A stretch of 13,327 bases of DNA. Source: Dialister sp. CAG:486. Its GTDB lineage: Bacteria > Bacillota > Negativicutes > Veillonellales > Dialisteraceae. The notes beneath the pieces were generated by a model. The model did not search any database. It saw only the letters and a list, made by a program, of their open reading frames with translations, and was not told the origin of the DNA. Shown here one piece after another: positions 6,561 through 12,749 of the stretch. Both the position numbers and the translations under genes were made by a program. The stretch spans positions 4,645 through 17,971 of the forward strand of contig FR879509.1 of the NCBI GenBank assembly GCA_000434475.1. The letters are read 5' to 3'. Numbering within the stretch: the stretch's first letter is position 1; each line of letters starts with the position of its first letter.

Positions 6561-6590
6561 ATTATACAGGACGGGATATGCATTTGTCAA
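6561..6590 (-). promoter_or_regulatory. Consensus promoter of the T-box operon
   Basis: On the minus strand TTGACA (6590-6585), an 18-base spacer and TATAAT (6566-6561) are both exact consensus hexamers. Transcription should start near 6554, at the beginning of the T-box leader. A strong constitutive promoter with control left to the riboswitch is the usual T-box arrangement. Confidence 0.88.
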
Positions 6591-6753
6591 GCGTTTGTAA
6601 AATACGGAAAATGGGACACTTTCATGAGCAAGGATGAGATTTTTAGATAGCAGAGGCAGTGGCCGGCTGCCGTATGCATCAGTTGGGGCTTCCTCTTATC
6701 CCTCATGTCCGACCTTTTGCACATGACATGCATGATCTGCTTTTCTCATGTAG

Positions 6754-6759
6754 TATAAT
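6754..6759 (+). promoter_or_regulatory. Possible -10 element of the AEC permease gene
   Basis: TATAAT lies 92 bases before the ATG at 6852, but no convincing -35 hexamer sits 16-19 bases upstream, so this is weak. In the gene-free stretch 6115-6851 I see only the mini-ORF, T-box and promoter on the minus strand, this element, and a GGCAG/CTGCC inverted pair near 6656-6672 without a U-run. Confidence 0.35.
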
Positions 6760-6851
6760 GGGAAGAATGTGGATCGTAGCAGATCCGATCTCTGCATTCC
6801 GCAGGGCCTCTGAGAGCGATCGACCGATAGCTATGACCAAGGAGATATTTT

Positions 6852-7790
6852 ATGGATGCGATATGGCAAGGCCTTTCCGGCATTTTTGAAGTCGCCCTCA
6901 TAGCGGGGCTGGGCTTTTTTCTGGCGAAGAAGGGATGGTTCTGGGAGAATGCGGCGAAGGATCTGACGAGGCTCACGATGACTGTCGCGCTGCCGCCGCT
7001 CATGATCCACTCGCTGTATGCGAATTTCACGCATGATGCATTGATCGCGGCGGCGCCGGATCTGGCGCTGCCCTTTGTTTCTATCTTCGCCAGTTACCTC
7101 GCGGGGCATGTGCTCGCCTCTCTGCTTCACATCTCCAAGGGCCGCCGCGGCATTTTTATCTGTACCTGCTGCATCGCGAATGCTATCTTCATCGGCGTGC
7201 CGGTAAATGTGGCGCTCTTCGGTGAGGTGAGCGTGCCGTCGTGTATGCTTTACTATCTGGCGAATACGACGATGTTCTGGGCGCTCGGGGCGTACCTCAT
7301 CATACGGGATGCCGGCGGGGAACACCGTTTCACGCTGAAAGAGATGCTCTTGAAGCTCCGTACTCCGCCGCTCATGGGGTTCGCAGCGGGCGTCATCCTG
7401 CTCCTTGTGAATGTCCCCATCCCGCACTTTGCGATGGCAGCGATGAAGTATGTGGGCGGCATGGCGACGCCGATGGCGCTCATGGTCATCGGTATCCAGA
7501 TGAGCCGGATCCCGTTTTCCTCCATCCATTTCGATCAGGATCTGGTGGGAGCGATGGCAGGCCGTTTCCTTCTGGCACCGCTCTGCCTCTTCCTGCTTCT
7601 TCCTGTCATTCCTGTTTCCGAGATGTCATCCAAGGTCTTTCTCATGCAGGCGGGGATGCCGGCGATGACGAATATGACGATCCTCGCGACCGCAGTCGGG
7701 GCGGATGCGGAGTACTCGACGACGGTCAACTGCGTCTCGCTTGTTCTCGGTGTATTCTTTGTGCCGTTTTATATGTATATGCTCTCGTGA
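6852..7790 (+). CDS. AEC-family (auxin efflux carrier) permease, probable organic acid transporter
   Basis: The 312-residue inner-membrane protein has about eight to ten hydrophobic segments in the two-block arrangement of the Mem_trans/AEC family. Supporting segments are AGLGFFLAKKGWF and LTRLTMTVALPPLMI at the N-terminus, CCIANAIFIGVPVNVALFGE mid-protein, GGMATPMALMVIGIQM, and QAGMPAMTNMTILATAVGAD near the C-terminus. Bacterial members are linked to malate, malonate and other carboxylates. AAGGAG (6839-6844) fixes the start with seven-base spacing. It is divergent from the isoleucine T-box unit and shares that intergenic region, so it may serve related organic acids, but this is a guess. 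No terminator follows; repeats begin right after the stop. Confidence 0.88.
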   Translation: MDAIWQGLSGIFEVALIAGLGFFLAKKGWFWENAAKDLTRLTMTVALPPLMIHSLYANFTHDALIAAAPDLALPFVSIFASYLAGHVLASLLHISKGRRGIFICTCCIANAIFIGVPVNVALFGEVSVPSCMLYYLANTTMFWALGAYLIIRDAGGEHRFTLKEMLLKLRTPPLMGFAAGVILLLVNVPIPHFAMAAMKYVGGMATPMALMVIGIQMSRIPFSSIHFDQDLVGAMAGRFLLAPLCLFLLLPVIPVSEMSSKVFLMQAGMPAMTNMTILATAVGADAEYSTTVNCVSLVLGVFFVPFYMYMLS

Positions 7791-7802
7791 GGGGGCTGCG
7801 CC

Positions 7803-7849
7803 AATTAGAAATGAGAAATTAGAAATGAGAAATTAGAAATGAGAAATGG
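7803..7849 (+). repeat. Tandem repeat of TTAGAAATGAGAAA (14 bp, 7-base sub-period)
   Basis: A little over three perfect copies of a 14-base unit, itself two related heptamers (TTAGAAA and TGAGAAA). The same unit appears as a shorter array in the composite module at about 3562-3590. The gap 7791-8090 between the AEC and ABC genes contains only repeats. Confidence 0.9.
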
Positions 7850-7866
7850 TGGTGGCAGCTTCGCCG

Positions 7867-7946
7867 AGATCCTTCGACTCAGGTCGCAGCTGTTCTGGCA
7901 TTCGTTATCTCACATACGACGTTTCTCGCCGCTCAGGATGACGAAA
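7867..7946. repeat. 80-bp dispersed element (ATCCTTCGACTC...CGCTCAGGATGACGAAA), copy 1
   Basis: It begins AGATCCTTCGACTC and ends CCGCTCAGGATGACGAAAC. The sequence CATACGACGTTT before the right end is shared with copy 2 at 10997-11075. ATCCT and AGGAT at the two ends are inverted partners. It is non-coding and related to a motif type scattered in many bacteria. Confidence 0.7.
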
Positions 7947-8068
7947 CGGGGCGATGCCCGAAAGTCGTATACTAATCACTCGAGGTTCCTAATCCCTAGC
8001 CACTCATCCCGAATCCCTGCGTTCAACCCGTTGCACCCCGAACCCTGTACCCTGAACCCCGAATCCTA
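7947..8068. repeat. Composite-module end and C-rich heptamer arrays before the ABC transporter
   Basis: GGCGATGCCCGAAAGTCGTA matches the end of the composite module. It is followed by CTCGAGGTTCCTAATCCCTAGCC-type units and then GAACCCTG/ACCCTGAACCCC units. The last repeat stops about 20 bases before the ATG at 8091, leaving AAGGAG as the ribosome binding site. Confidence 0.75.
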
Positions 8069-8090
8069 TATTTTTCCCAAGGAGCCTTCT

Positions 8091-9788
8091 ATGAGATCTA
8101 GTGAATGGTCGATCTTCTTTCTCCGTCAGCTCTTCTCGCTGACGAGCCGCTACTGGAGATCCGAAGAAAAGAAGAGTGCCTATGCCTATCTTTTTGGCAT
8201 CGTGACCCTTACGATCGCAGCGGTCTACATGACCCTGCTCCTGAACGACTGGTTCAATGAGTTTTACAGCGCGCTGCAGAATTACGATGCGGACGCGGTC
8301 TATCACGGGCTCATCCGCTTCACCGGGCTCGCCTTTGCGCACATCGCTTTTGCGGTCTATGCGTACTACCTGCAGCAGCAGCTCGCGCTCCGGTGGCGGC
8401 GCTGGCTGACGGAGGAATACCTTGCCCGATGGACGGAGCGGGAGATGTACTACCGCATGGACATGTTCTCCAAGGAAGCGGACAATCCGGATCAGCGTAT
8501 CTCAGAGGATATCAATCTTTTCACGGCGCGTACGCTTTCCTTCATGGCGGGGCTCCTGAAGGCCATCACCACCATCGTCTGTTTCATTTTCGTCCTGTGG
8601 CAGCTCTCAGAGCCGCTGCCCTTCACCGTGGGCGGCGAGACGTACCATATCTACGGCTATCTCGTGTGGGCGGCACTGATCTACTCCCTCATCGGCACAT
8701 GGATCACGCACCGGGTCGGGCATCGGCTCGTGGGGCTGAATTTCGTGCAGCAGAAGCTGGAAGCGGACTTCCGCTATGCCATGGTGCGCCTTCGGGAGAC
8801 GGCGGAAAGCGTCGCCTTCTATGACGGTGCGTCGCGCGAGCGGGGGATCCTTTCTACCCGTTTTGGGAAGCTGATCGAAAATACGATTTACATCATCAAG
8901 AAGCAGAAGCAGCTTTCCTGGCTCACCAATTCCTATGGGCAGATCGCGATCATTTTCCCCTTCGTCGTCGCGGCGCCCCGCTATCTTTCGAAGCATATTT
9001 CATTAGGCGGCCTCATGCAGGTGGCGAACTGCTTCGGCAAGGTGCAGGAGTCGATGTCCTACTTCGTCGACGTGTACAGCTCGCTGGCGGAGTGGCAGTC
9101 CTGCGTGGACAGGCTCATTAGCTTCGATGCGCACATGGCGGCCATCCGAAAAGAGACAGAGCGCGCGGGAGAGGCGGAGCGGCGAGAGGGGAGGGAGCTC
9201 CGTCTCTCGAATGTGGAGATCGCTGTCCCCGGAGGAAGGGTGCTCTGCCGTCATCTGGATGCGGTCATTCACGCGGGGGAGAAGGTCATCATCAAAGGGC
9301 CCTCCGGCTCTGGAAAATCGACGCTCCTTCGTGTGCTCGCGGGTTTTTGGCCCTATGCGAAGGGCGAGATGATCCTGCCTCCCAAAAAGGAGACCATGTT
9401 CATCCCGCAGAAGCCCTACATGCCGATGGGAACGCTCGCCGAAGCCGCTTCGTATCCGGATATAGGGCTTTCGCGGAAGGAGTGGGAAGCGCTCTTTGCG
9501 TTTTCCGGGCTTTCCCACCTGATCCCGCTGCTGGACAGTGAAGGCGACTGGAGCCATATCCTCTCTCTGGGGGAGCAGCAGAAGCTCGCTTTTGCGCGCG
9601 TTTTTGCGAAGCGTCCCCGATGGGTCTTCCTCGATGAAGCGACATCCGCGATGGACGAGGAGACCGAGAGCCGCCTCTACGGGCATCTCGCCCACCTCCC
9701 CGGCATCACCGTCGTCAGTGTGGGCCATCGCTCCACGCTGGACAAGTGGCATGGGAGGGTGTGGCCGCTCAAGACAGAGAAGCACTGA
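8091..9788 (+). CDS. Fused ABC transporter (permease plus ATPase), YddA/SbmA-BacA-related
   Basis: This is a 565-residue half-transporter expected to dimerise in the inner membrane. Residues 1-345 form an ABC_membrane_2-type membrane domain with hydrophobic segments near 32-52, 75-93, 150-170, 186-205 and 282-297. EADFRYAMVRLRETAESVAFYDG (about 224-246) is typical of this family. The ATPase has Walker A GPSGSGKST (403-411), Q-loop FIPQKPYMP, signature LSLGEQQ (491-497), Walker B/D-loop WVFLDEATSAMD (511-522) and switch H546. LSLGEQQ instead of LSGGQ is normal here. Relatives are annotated for vitamin B12, bleomycin or antimicrobial peptide transport; the substrate is unknown. I chose ATG 8091 because AAGGAG lies just upstream. 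The frame extends back to 7839 only through repeats. It precedes the biotin genes by 207 bases. Confidence 0.9.
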   Translation: MRSSEWSIFFLRQLFSLTSRYWRSEEKKSAYAYLFGIVTLTIAAVYMTLLLNDWFNEFYSALQNYDADAVYHGLIRFTGLAFAHIAFAVYAYYLQQQLALRWRRWLTEEYLARWTEREMYYRMDMFSKEADNPDQRISEDINLFTARTLSFMAGLLKAITTIVCFIFVLWQLSEPLPFTVGGETYHIYGYLVWAALIYSLIGTWITHRVGHRLVGLNFVQQKLEADFRYAMVRLRETAESVAFYDGASRERGILSTRFGKLIENTIYIIKKQKQLSWLTNSYGQIAIIFPFVVAAPRYLSKHISLGGLMQVANCFGKVQESMSYFVDVYSSLAEWQSCVDRLISFDAHMAAIRKETERAGEAERREGRELRLSNVEIAVPGGRVLCRHLDAVIHAGEKVIIKGPSGSGKSTLLRVLAGFWPYAKGEMILPPKKETMFIPQKPYMPMGTLAEAASYPDIGLSRKEWEALFAFSGLSHLIPLLDSEGDWSHILSLGEQQKLAFARVFAKRPRWVFLDEATSAMDEETESRLYGHLAHLPGITVVSVGHRSTLDKWHGRVWPLKTEKH

Positions 9789-9817
9789 GTTTGTCGGGGC
9801 GGCGGGCAGGATGTCTA

Positions 9818-9873
9818 TTGTAAACTACGCGTTATTGTTAATCTTGACAAACGCCGGTCAACCTCTTTACACT
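9818..9873 (+). promoter_or_regulatory. Candidate BirA operator 1 overlapping a possible promoter
   Basis: TTGTAAAC (9818-9825) and CTTGACAA (9843-9850) are inverted half-sites 17 bases apart. The first matches the BirA half-site exactly; the second has two mismatches. The right half overlaps a TTGACA -35 (9844-9849), which has an 18-base gap to a poor -10, TACACT (9868-9873). A terminator hairpin follows at once, so this promoter may not serve bioW directly. Confidence 0.45.
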
Positions 9874-9884
9874 ATGATATATGT

Positions 9885-9912
9885 GCCGAAGCGAAGGCCT
9901 CGGCTTTTTTTT
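9885..9912 (+). terminator. Intrinsic terminator between ABC transporter and bioW
   Basis: GCCGA (9885-9889) pairs with TCGGC (9900-9904). An inner GC/GC pair lies behind one A-C mismatch around a GAAG loop, and eight Ts follow (9905-9912). It probably ends transcription from the ABC gene. If the promoter at 9844-9873 is real, it could also act as an attenuator in the bioW leader. Confidence 0.7.
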
Positions 9913-9952
9913 GACTCTATAGTCAACTTACAGAAAATGGATCGTTTACAAA
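9911..9952 (+). promoter_or_regulatory. Candidate bioW promoter with BirA operator 2
   Basis: TTGACT (9911-9916), a 16-base spacer and GAAAAT (9933-9938) form a fair promoter right after the terminator. TAGTCAAC (9920-9927) and GTTTACAA (9944-9951) are inverted BirA-like half-sites 16 bases apart, covering the -10 and predicted start site, as expected for repression. TTGACT and AGTCAA (9911-9926) also form a perfect short inverted repeat. BirA as the regulator is inferred from half-site similarity and the biotin gene behind it. Confidence 0.55.
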
Positions 9953-9995
9953 TAAATGAGAGTCAGTCGAATTCTTTCTCAAAGGAGTGACACCA

Positions 9996-10754
9996 TTGTT
10001 GTACAGTGTAAAGATGCGTTCGAGCCTGGGCGGCTCACATGGCGTGGGGGGACGTCATATTTCCGGAGCCGAAAGGATCGTACCCGAGGATGGACTCGAG
10101 GAGCAGGTGATCGCCATGCTGCGCCGGGCGAGGACGCATGAACGCGGGCGAGCCGATTTCATTCAGGTGAAGGTGGAGGAGATCAAAGAGAAGGACATCA
10201 TGACCTGCCCCCTGATCCCGCTGTACCAGATGGATACCAGAACGAAGAGTGAGGGGCGCAAGGCTGCGAAGAAGGAGCTGCTCCGCATCGGTGTCAGCAA
10301 GGCCGCGGTAGAAAGCGCCTTCCGTGAGCTGGAGTCTTTGACCGACAGCATGCGCGGAGCGATCGTGATGGATGCGGTGACGGGCGAGCGTCTCGATGAC
10401 CGCGCCGAGCGAGGTGTGCGCTGCAGCAACATGGACTGCGGGGATACGGCGCTCTATGAAGCGCGCATGGCAGAAAAAGGGCTCGGCGGAGATCATCCGC
10501 GCGAAGCCCTCGTCCTCGCCTCGAAGGTGGCCTATGGCCCCGGCACGGTCGCCGAGCTCTGCTGGTCTGATGATCCGGACTATGTGACAGGCTATGTGGG
10601 CTCCAAAAAATTCGGCTATGGACGTATCACTGTCATGAAGGACATGGGCGATCCCGTAGGCGGCCGCGTCTTTTTCGTCGAGCACGGCACCGATGTGGCA
10701 CGATATGACGACTATATGCAGAATCAGGTCGTGCTTGTGCGGATGGAGGAGTAG
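9996..10754 (+). CDS. bioW: 6-carboxyhexanoate-CoA ligase (pimeloyl-CoA synthetase)
   Basis: BioW makes pimeloyl-CoA from pimelate, CoA and ATP, the entry step of biotin synthesis in many Firmicutes; it acts in the cytoplasm. The 252-residue protein matches the family over its length. Landmarks are YSVKMRSS and GGRHISGAERIV at the N-terminus, RGVRCSNMD, ALASKV-like LVLASKVAYGPGTVAELCWSDDPDYVTGYV, KKFGYGRITVMKDMG and GGRVFFVEHGTDV. The start is probably TTG at 9996 (or 9999). AAAGGAG (9981-9987) is well spaced for these, whereas the in-frame GTG at 9987 overlaps that ribosome binding site. BirA-like operators lie upstream. bioF follows 514 bases later on the same strand, separated by repeats. 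Confidence 0.93.
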   Translation: MLYSVKMRSSLGGSHGVGGRHISGAERIVPEDGLEEQVIAMLRRARTHERGRADFIQVKVEEIKEKDIMTCPLIPLYQMDTRTKSEGRKAAKKELLRIGVSKAAVESAFRELESLTDSMRGAIVMDAVTGERLDDRAERGVRCSNMDCGDTALYEARMAEKGLGGDHPREALVLASKVAYGPGTVAELCWSDDPDYVTGYVGSKKFGYGRITVMKDMGDPVGGRVFFVEHGTDVARYDDYMQNQVVLVRMEE

Positions 10755-10797
10755 GGGCTGGTGTCTAAGAGACCAAGAGACTGGGAGACATCAGACC
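10755..10797. repeat. G-rich repeat directly after bioW
   Basis: GGGGCTGGTGTCTAAGAGACCAAGAGACTGGGAGAC follows the TAG stop. It has the same polarity and the same lead-in to the MITE-like element as 1681-1714. The gap 10755-11268 has no gene and no clear terminator. Confidence 0.65.
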
Positions 10798-10963
10798 CCC
10801 GTATCGTCATTTCGAGCGTAAGCGAGAAATCTTCCTTGCAGACCGATCAACGAAGGATGTGTGAAAGTAGAAATACGTAGCACTAAGGCGTCGTTTCCGT
10901 ACGGTGCCTATGTGATACTGACGCAGTGCAAGAAAGACCCTCGGCTGCGCTCGGTATGACGAC
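10798..10963. mobile_element. MITE-like element, copy 2 (about 166 bp)
   Basis: The left arm starts CCCGTATCGTCATTTCGAGC like copy 1. The interior (TACGTAGCAC, TGCCTATGTGATACTGA) is also conserved, at roughly 85 percent identity by eye. The right end (CGCTCGGTATGACGACGG) has drifted, so the outer inverted repeat is imperfect here. It stands in the same orientation as copy 1 relative to the gene upstream. Confidence 0.65.
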
Positions 10964-10996
10964 GGCGCGAAGCGCTATCAAAATTTCGCGGCGTTT

Positions 10997-11075
10997 AGAT
11001 CCTTCGACTCAGTTCTCCTATTTCAGATAAGCCATTATTTAACATACGACGTTTTTCTCCGCTCAGGATGACGAA
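10997..11075. repeat. 80-bp dispersed element, copy 2, with a partial third end
   Basis: AGATCCTTCGACTCAG at the left and CATACGACGTTT plus CCGCTCAGGATGACGAAA at the right match 7867-7946; the centre differs. Just downstream (about 11100-11130) a partial copy of the right end (CCGCTCAGGATTACGAAATG) is repeated together with the CGCCGCACCACC block. Confidence 0.7.
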
Positions 11076-11127
11076 ATGCGCCGTACCACCCTGCTGTTAT
11101 CCGCTCAGGATTACGAAATGCGCCGCA

Positions 11128-11250
11128 CCACCCCTGCTGAACCCTCTGAACCTATAGAACCCTTTGAACCTATAGAACCTATAGAACCCGCTCCCCCTCT
11201 TTCGCAAACAATCAAAGGGCGCCCCGCCCGCGGGCTAATCCTGAACCCAT
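11128..11250 (-). repeat. GAACCTATA-type array and inverted composite-module fragment before bioF
   Basis: CTGAACC, TTTGAACC and GAACCTATA units (9-base period) run from about 11128 to 11189. CAATCAAAGGGCGCCCCGCC and GGGCTAATCC (about 11211-11240) match the inner part of the composite module on the minus strand, as upstream of the kinase gene (about 2180-2212). bioF is thus bracketed by inverted copies of this block. No BirA-like half-site was seen here. Confidence 0.7.
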
Positions 11251-11268
11251 TTTAAGTGAGGTATACCC

Positions 11269-12426
11269 ATGAAACTGCAAGACATTCCATCAGCACTGTC
11301 CGCCATTGCGGACGAAGGCCGTTTCCGGAGGGTCGAAGACCTGCGAATGGTGACGGCATCCCGCGGAATAAGGCGGGACGGGAAGGAATACATCGTATTC
11401 AACTCCAATGACTATCTGGGCATGACCCATGAAGGCGAAGTCATGGCTGCCGCGCGGCGCGCGGTGATCTATGGCACCGGCTCGGGCGGTGCGCGGTTGA
11501 CTTCGGGGGCTGTTTTCGAGCTGTCCGAGCTGGAGAAGGCGCTCGCAGCCTTCAAGCATGCAGAAGATGCGGTGATCTTCAATACAGGCTATATGACGAA
11601 CCTCGGCGTCCTTTATGCGCTCGCCGGCAAGGGCGACGTGATCTTTTCCGATGCGCTGAATCATGCGAGCATCGTGGATGGCTGCCGGATCTCAAAAGCA
11701 AGGGTCGTCATCTATGCGCACTCCGATATGGAGGATCTGGCAAGGCTTCTGGCCGAGACGCCCTGCGAAGGTCAGCGCTTCATCGTGACTGATGGTGTTT
11801 TTTCCATGGACGGCGACATCTGCCCGCTGCCCTCCCTTCTTTCTTTGAAAAAGAAATACGAGGCTTGCCTCATCGTCGATGATGCACACGGCGTGGGCGT
11901 CATCGGCGACACCGGACGCGGCACGGCAGAGTACTACCACGAGAGCGGCATCGACATCCAGGTGGGGACGCTCTCCAAGTCGCTCGGCGCCGAGGGTGGC
12001 TACGCGGCGGCTTCGAAGGAGATCACGGACTATCTCAGAAATGTCTCCCGCCCCTTCATCTTCTCCACCTCGATCTCTGCCGTGACAGGAGCGAGTGCGC
12101 TGGCGGCGCTCCGGCTGCTCGAAGACAATCCTTCCCTCTATATGGGGCGGCTCCGCTTCAATACCGCTTACATGAAGGCGAAGCTCTCAGAGGCCGGCAT
12201 TCCCGTCCTGCCGGGGGATACCTCCATCCTTCCGATCGTCATCGGTGATGAGAAGCAGACGCTCGCTTATGCCAAGGTCTGCCGCGAAGACGGCATCCTC
12301 CTCTCTGCCATCCGTCCGCCGACGGTACCTGCCGGTACGAGCCGCATCCGCCTGACCGTCACTGCCGCGCACACGAAGGATGAACTCGATCGCGCAGCGG
12401 AAGTGATGAAGAGGCATTGGAGGTAG
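11269..12426 (+). CDS. bioF: 8-amino-7-oxononanoate synthase (KAPA synthase)
   Basis: This PLP enzyme of the alpha-oxoamine synthase family condenses pimeloyl-CoA with L-alanine to give 8-amino-7-oxononanoate, CoA and CO2, the step after BioW. The 385-residue length is normal for BioF. Landmarks are NSNDYLGMTHE (45-55), TGSGGARLTSG (70-80), N131-H132 of LNHASIVDG, VDDAHGVGVIG (203-213) with D204 and H207, and PLP-binding K237 in GTLSKSLGAEGG. The C-terminal RPPTVPAGTSRIRLTVTAAH is also typical. Glycine C-acetyltransferase (Kbl) and other CoA-dependent relatives are alternatives, but bioW upstream decides the call. AGTGAGGT precedes the ATG. Expression from the bioW promoter through the repeat gap is possible; no clear own promoter was seen. 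Confidence 0.93.
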   Translation: MKLQDIPSALSAIADEGRFRRVEDLRMVTASRGIRRDGKEYIVFNSNDYLGMTHEGEVMAAARRAVIYGTGSGGARLTSGAVFELSELEKALAAFKHAEDAVIFNTGYMTNLGVLYALAGKGDVIFSDALNHASIVDGCRISKARVVIYAHSDMEDLARLLAETPCEGQRFIVTDGVFSMDGDICPLPSLLSLKKKYEACLIVDDAHGVGVIGDTGRGTAEYYHESGIDIQVGTLSKSLGAEGGYAAASKEITDYLRNVSRPFIFSTSISAVTGASALAALRLLEDNPSLYMGRLRFNTAYMKAKLSEAGIPVLPGDTSILPIVIGDEKQTLAYAKVCREDGILLSAIRPPTVPAGTSRIRLTVTAAHTKDELDRAAEVMKRHWR

Positions 12427-12615
12427 AAAGGGTTCAGGGTTCAGGGTTCGGGGCTAGCCCCGGGGCGTGCCGCCCCTTGATTGGGGATGAAAGCTTTGCT
12501 CTCTAGTTAGAAGTTAGAAGTGAGGAGTTAGGAGTTAGGAGTGGTGGTGCGACGCATAAAAATCAGAAGCACCGCAAAGTATAAATAGGGCGATGCCCGA
12601 AAGTGGTATTCAAGT
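12427..12615 (+). repeat. Composite intergenic module downstream of bioF
   Basis: GGGTTCAGGGTTCAGGGTTC heptamers are followed by GGGGCTAGCCCCGGGGCG, CCCTTGATTGGGG, GAAAGC, a GTGAGGAGTTAGGAGTTAGG spacer, GCGACGC/GCACCGC (12549-12555 and 12569-12575) and AGTATAAATAGGGCGATGCCC. Its reverse complement matches 2060-2226 block for block. The gap 12427-12749 contains only repeats. Confidence 0.78.
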
Positions 12616-12705
12616 CACTAGTCACTCGAGGCTCCTAATCCCTAGCCACTAATCCCTAGCTACTAACCATCCCTGCTTTCAAACTTAGCCCCAGAGGCTC
12701 ACCTT
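12614..12705. repeat. C-rich heptamer array before the membrane protein gene
   Basis: AAGTCACTAGTCACTCGAGG is followed by CTAATCCCTAGCCACTAATC-type units and then a CTTGAACCC unit. It ends about 30 bases before the ATG, leaving AAAGGAG as the ribosome binding site. The order of blocks is the same as at 7947-8068. Confidence 0.75.
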
Positions 12706-12749
12706 GAACCCGCTATCCCCGTCCACCCATTTTCATAAAGGAGAAAGTC

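Noticed and set aside
7839..8090. In-frame N-terminal extension of the ABC transporter
   Set aside because: It is encoded by tandem repeats and dispersed elements. The ATG at 8091 has a proper ribosome binding site and gives the family-like N-terminus.
9835..9850. TTGTTAA-TC-TTGACAA as a Rex or similar redox operator
   Set aside because: The gap between half-sites is two bases where Rex sites need four. The BirA reading with longer spacing fits the adjacent biotin gene better.
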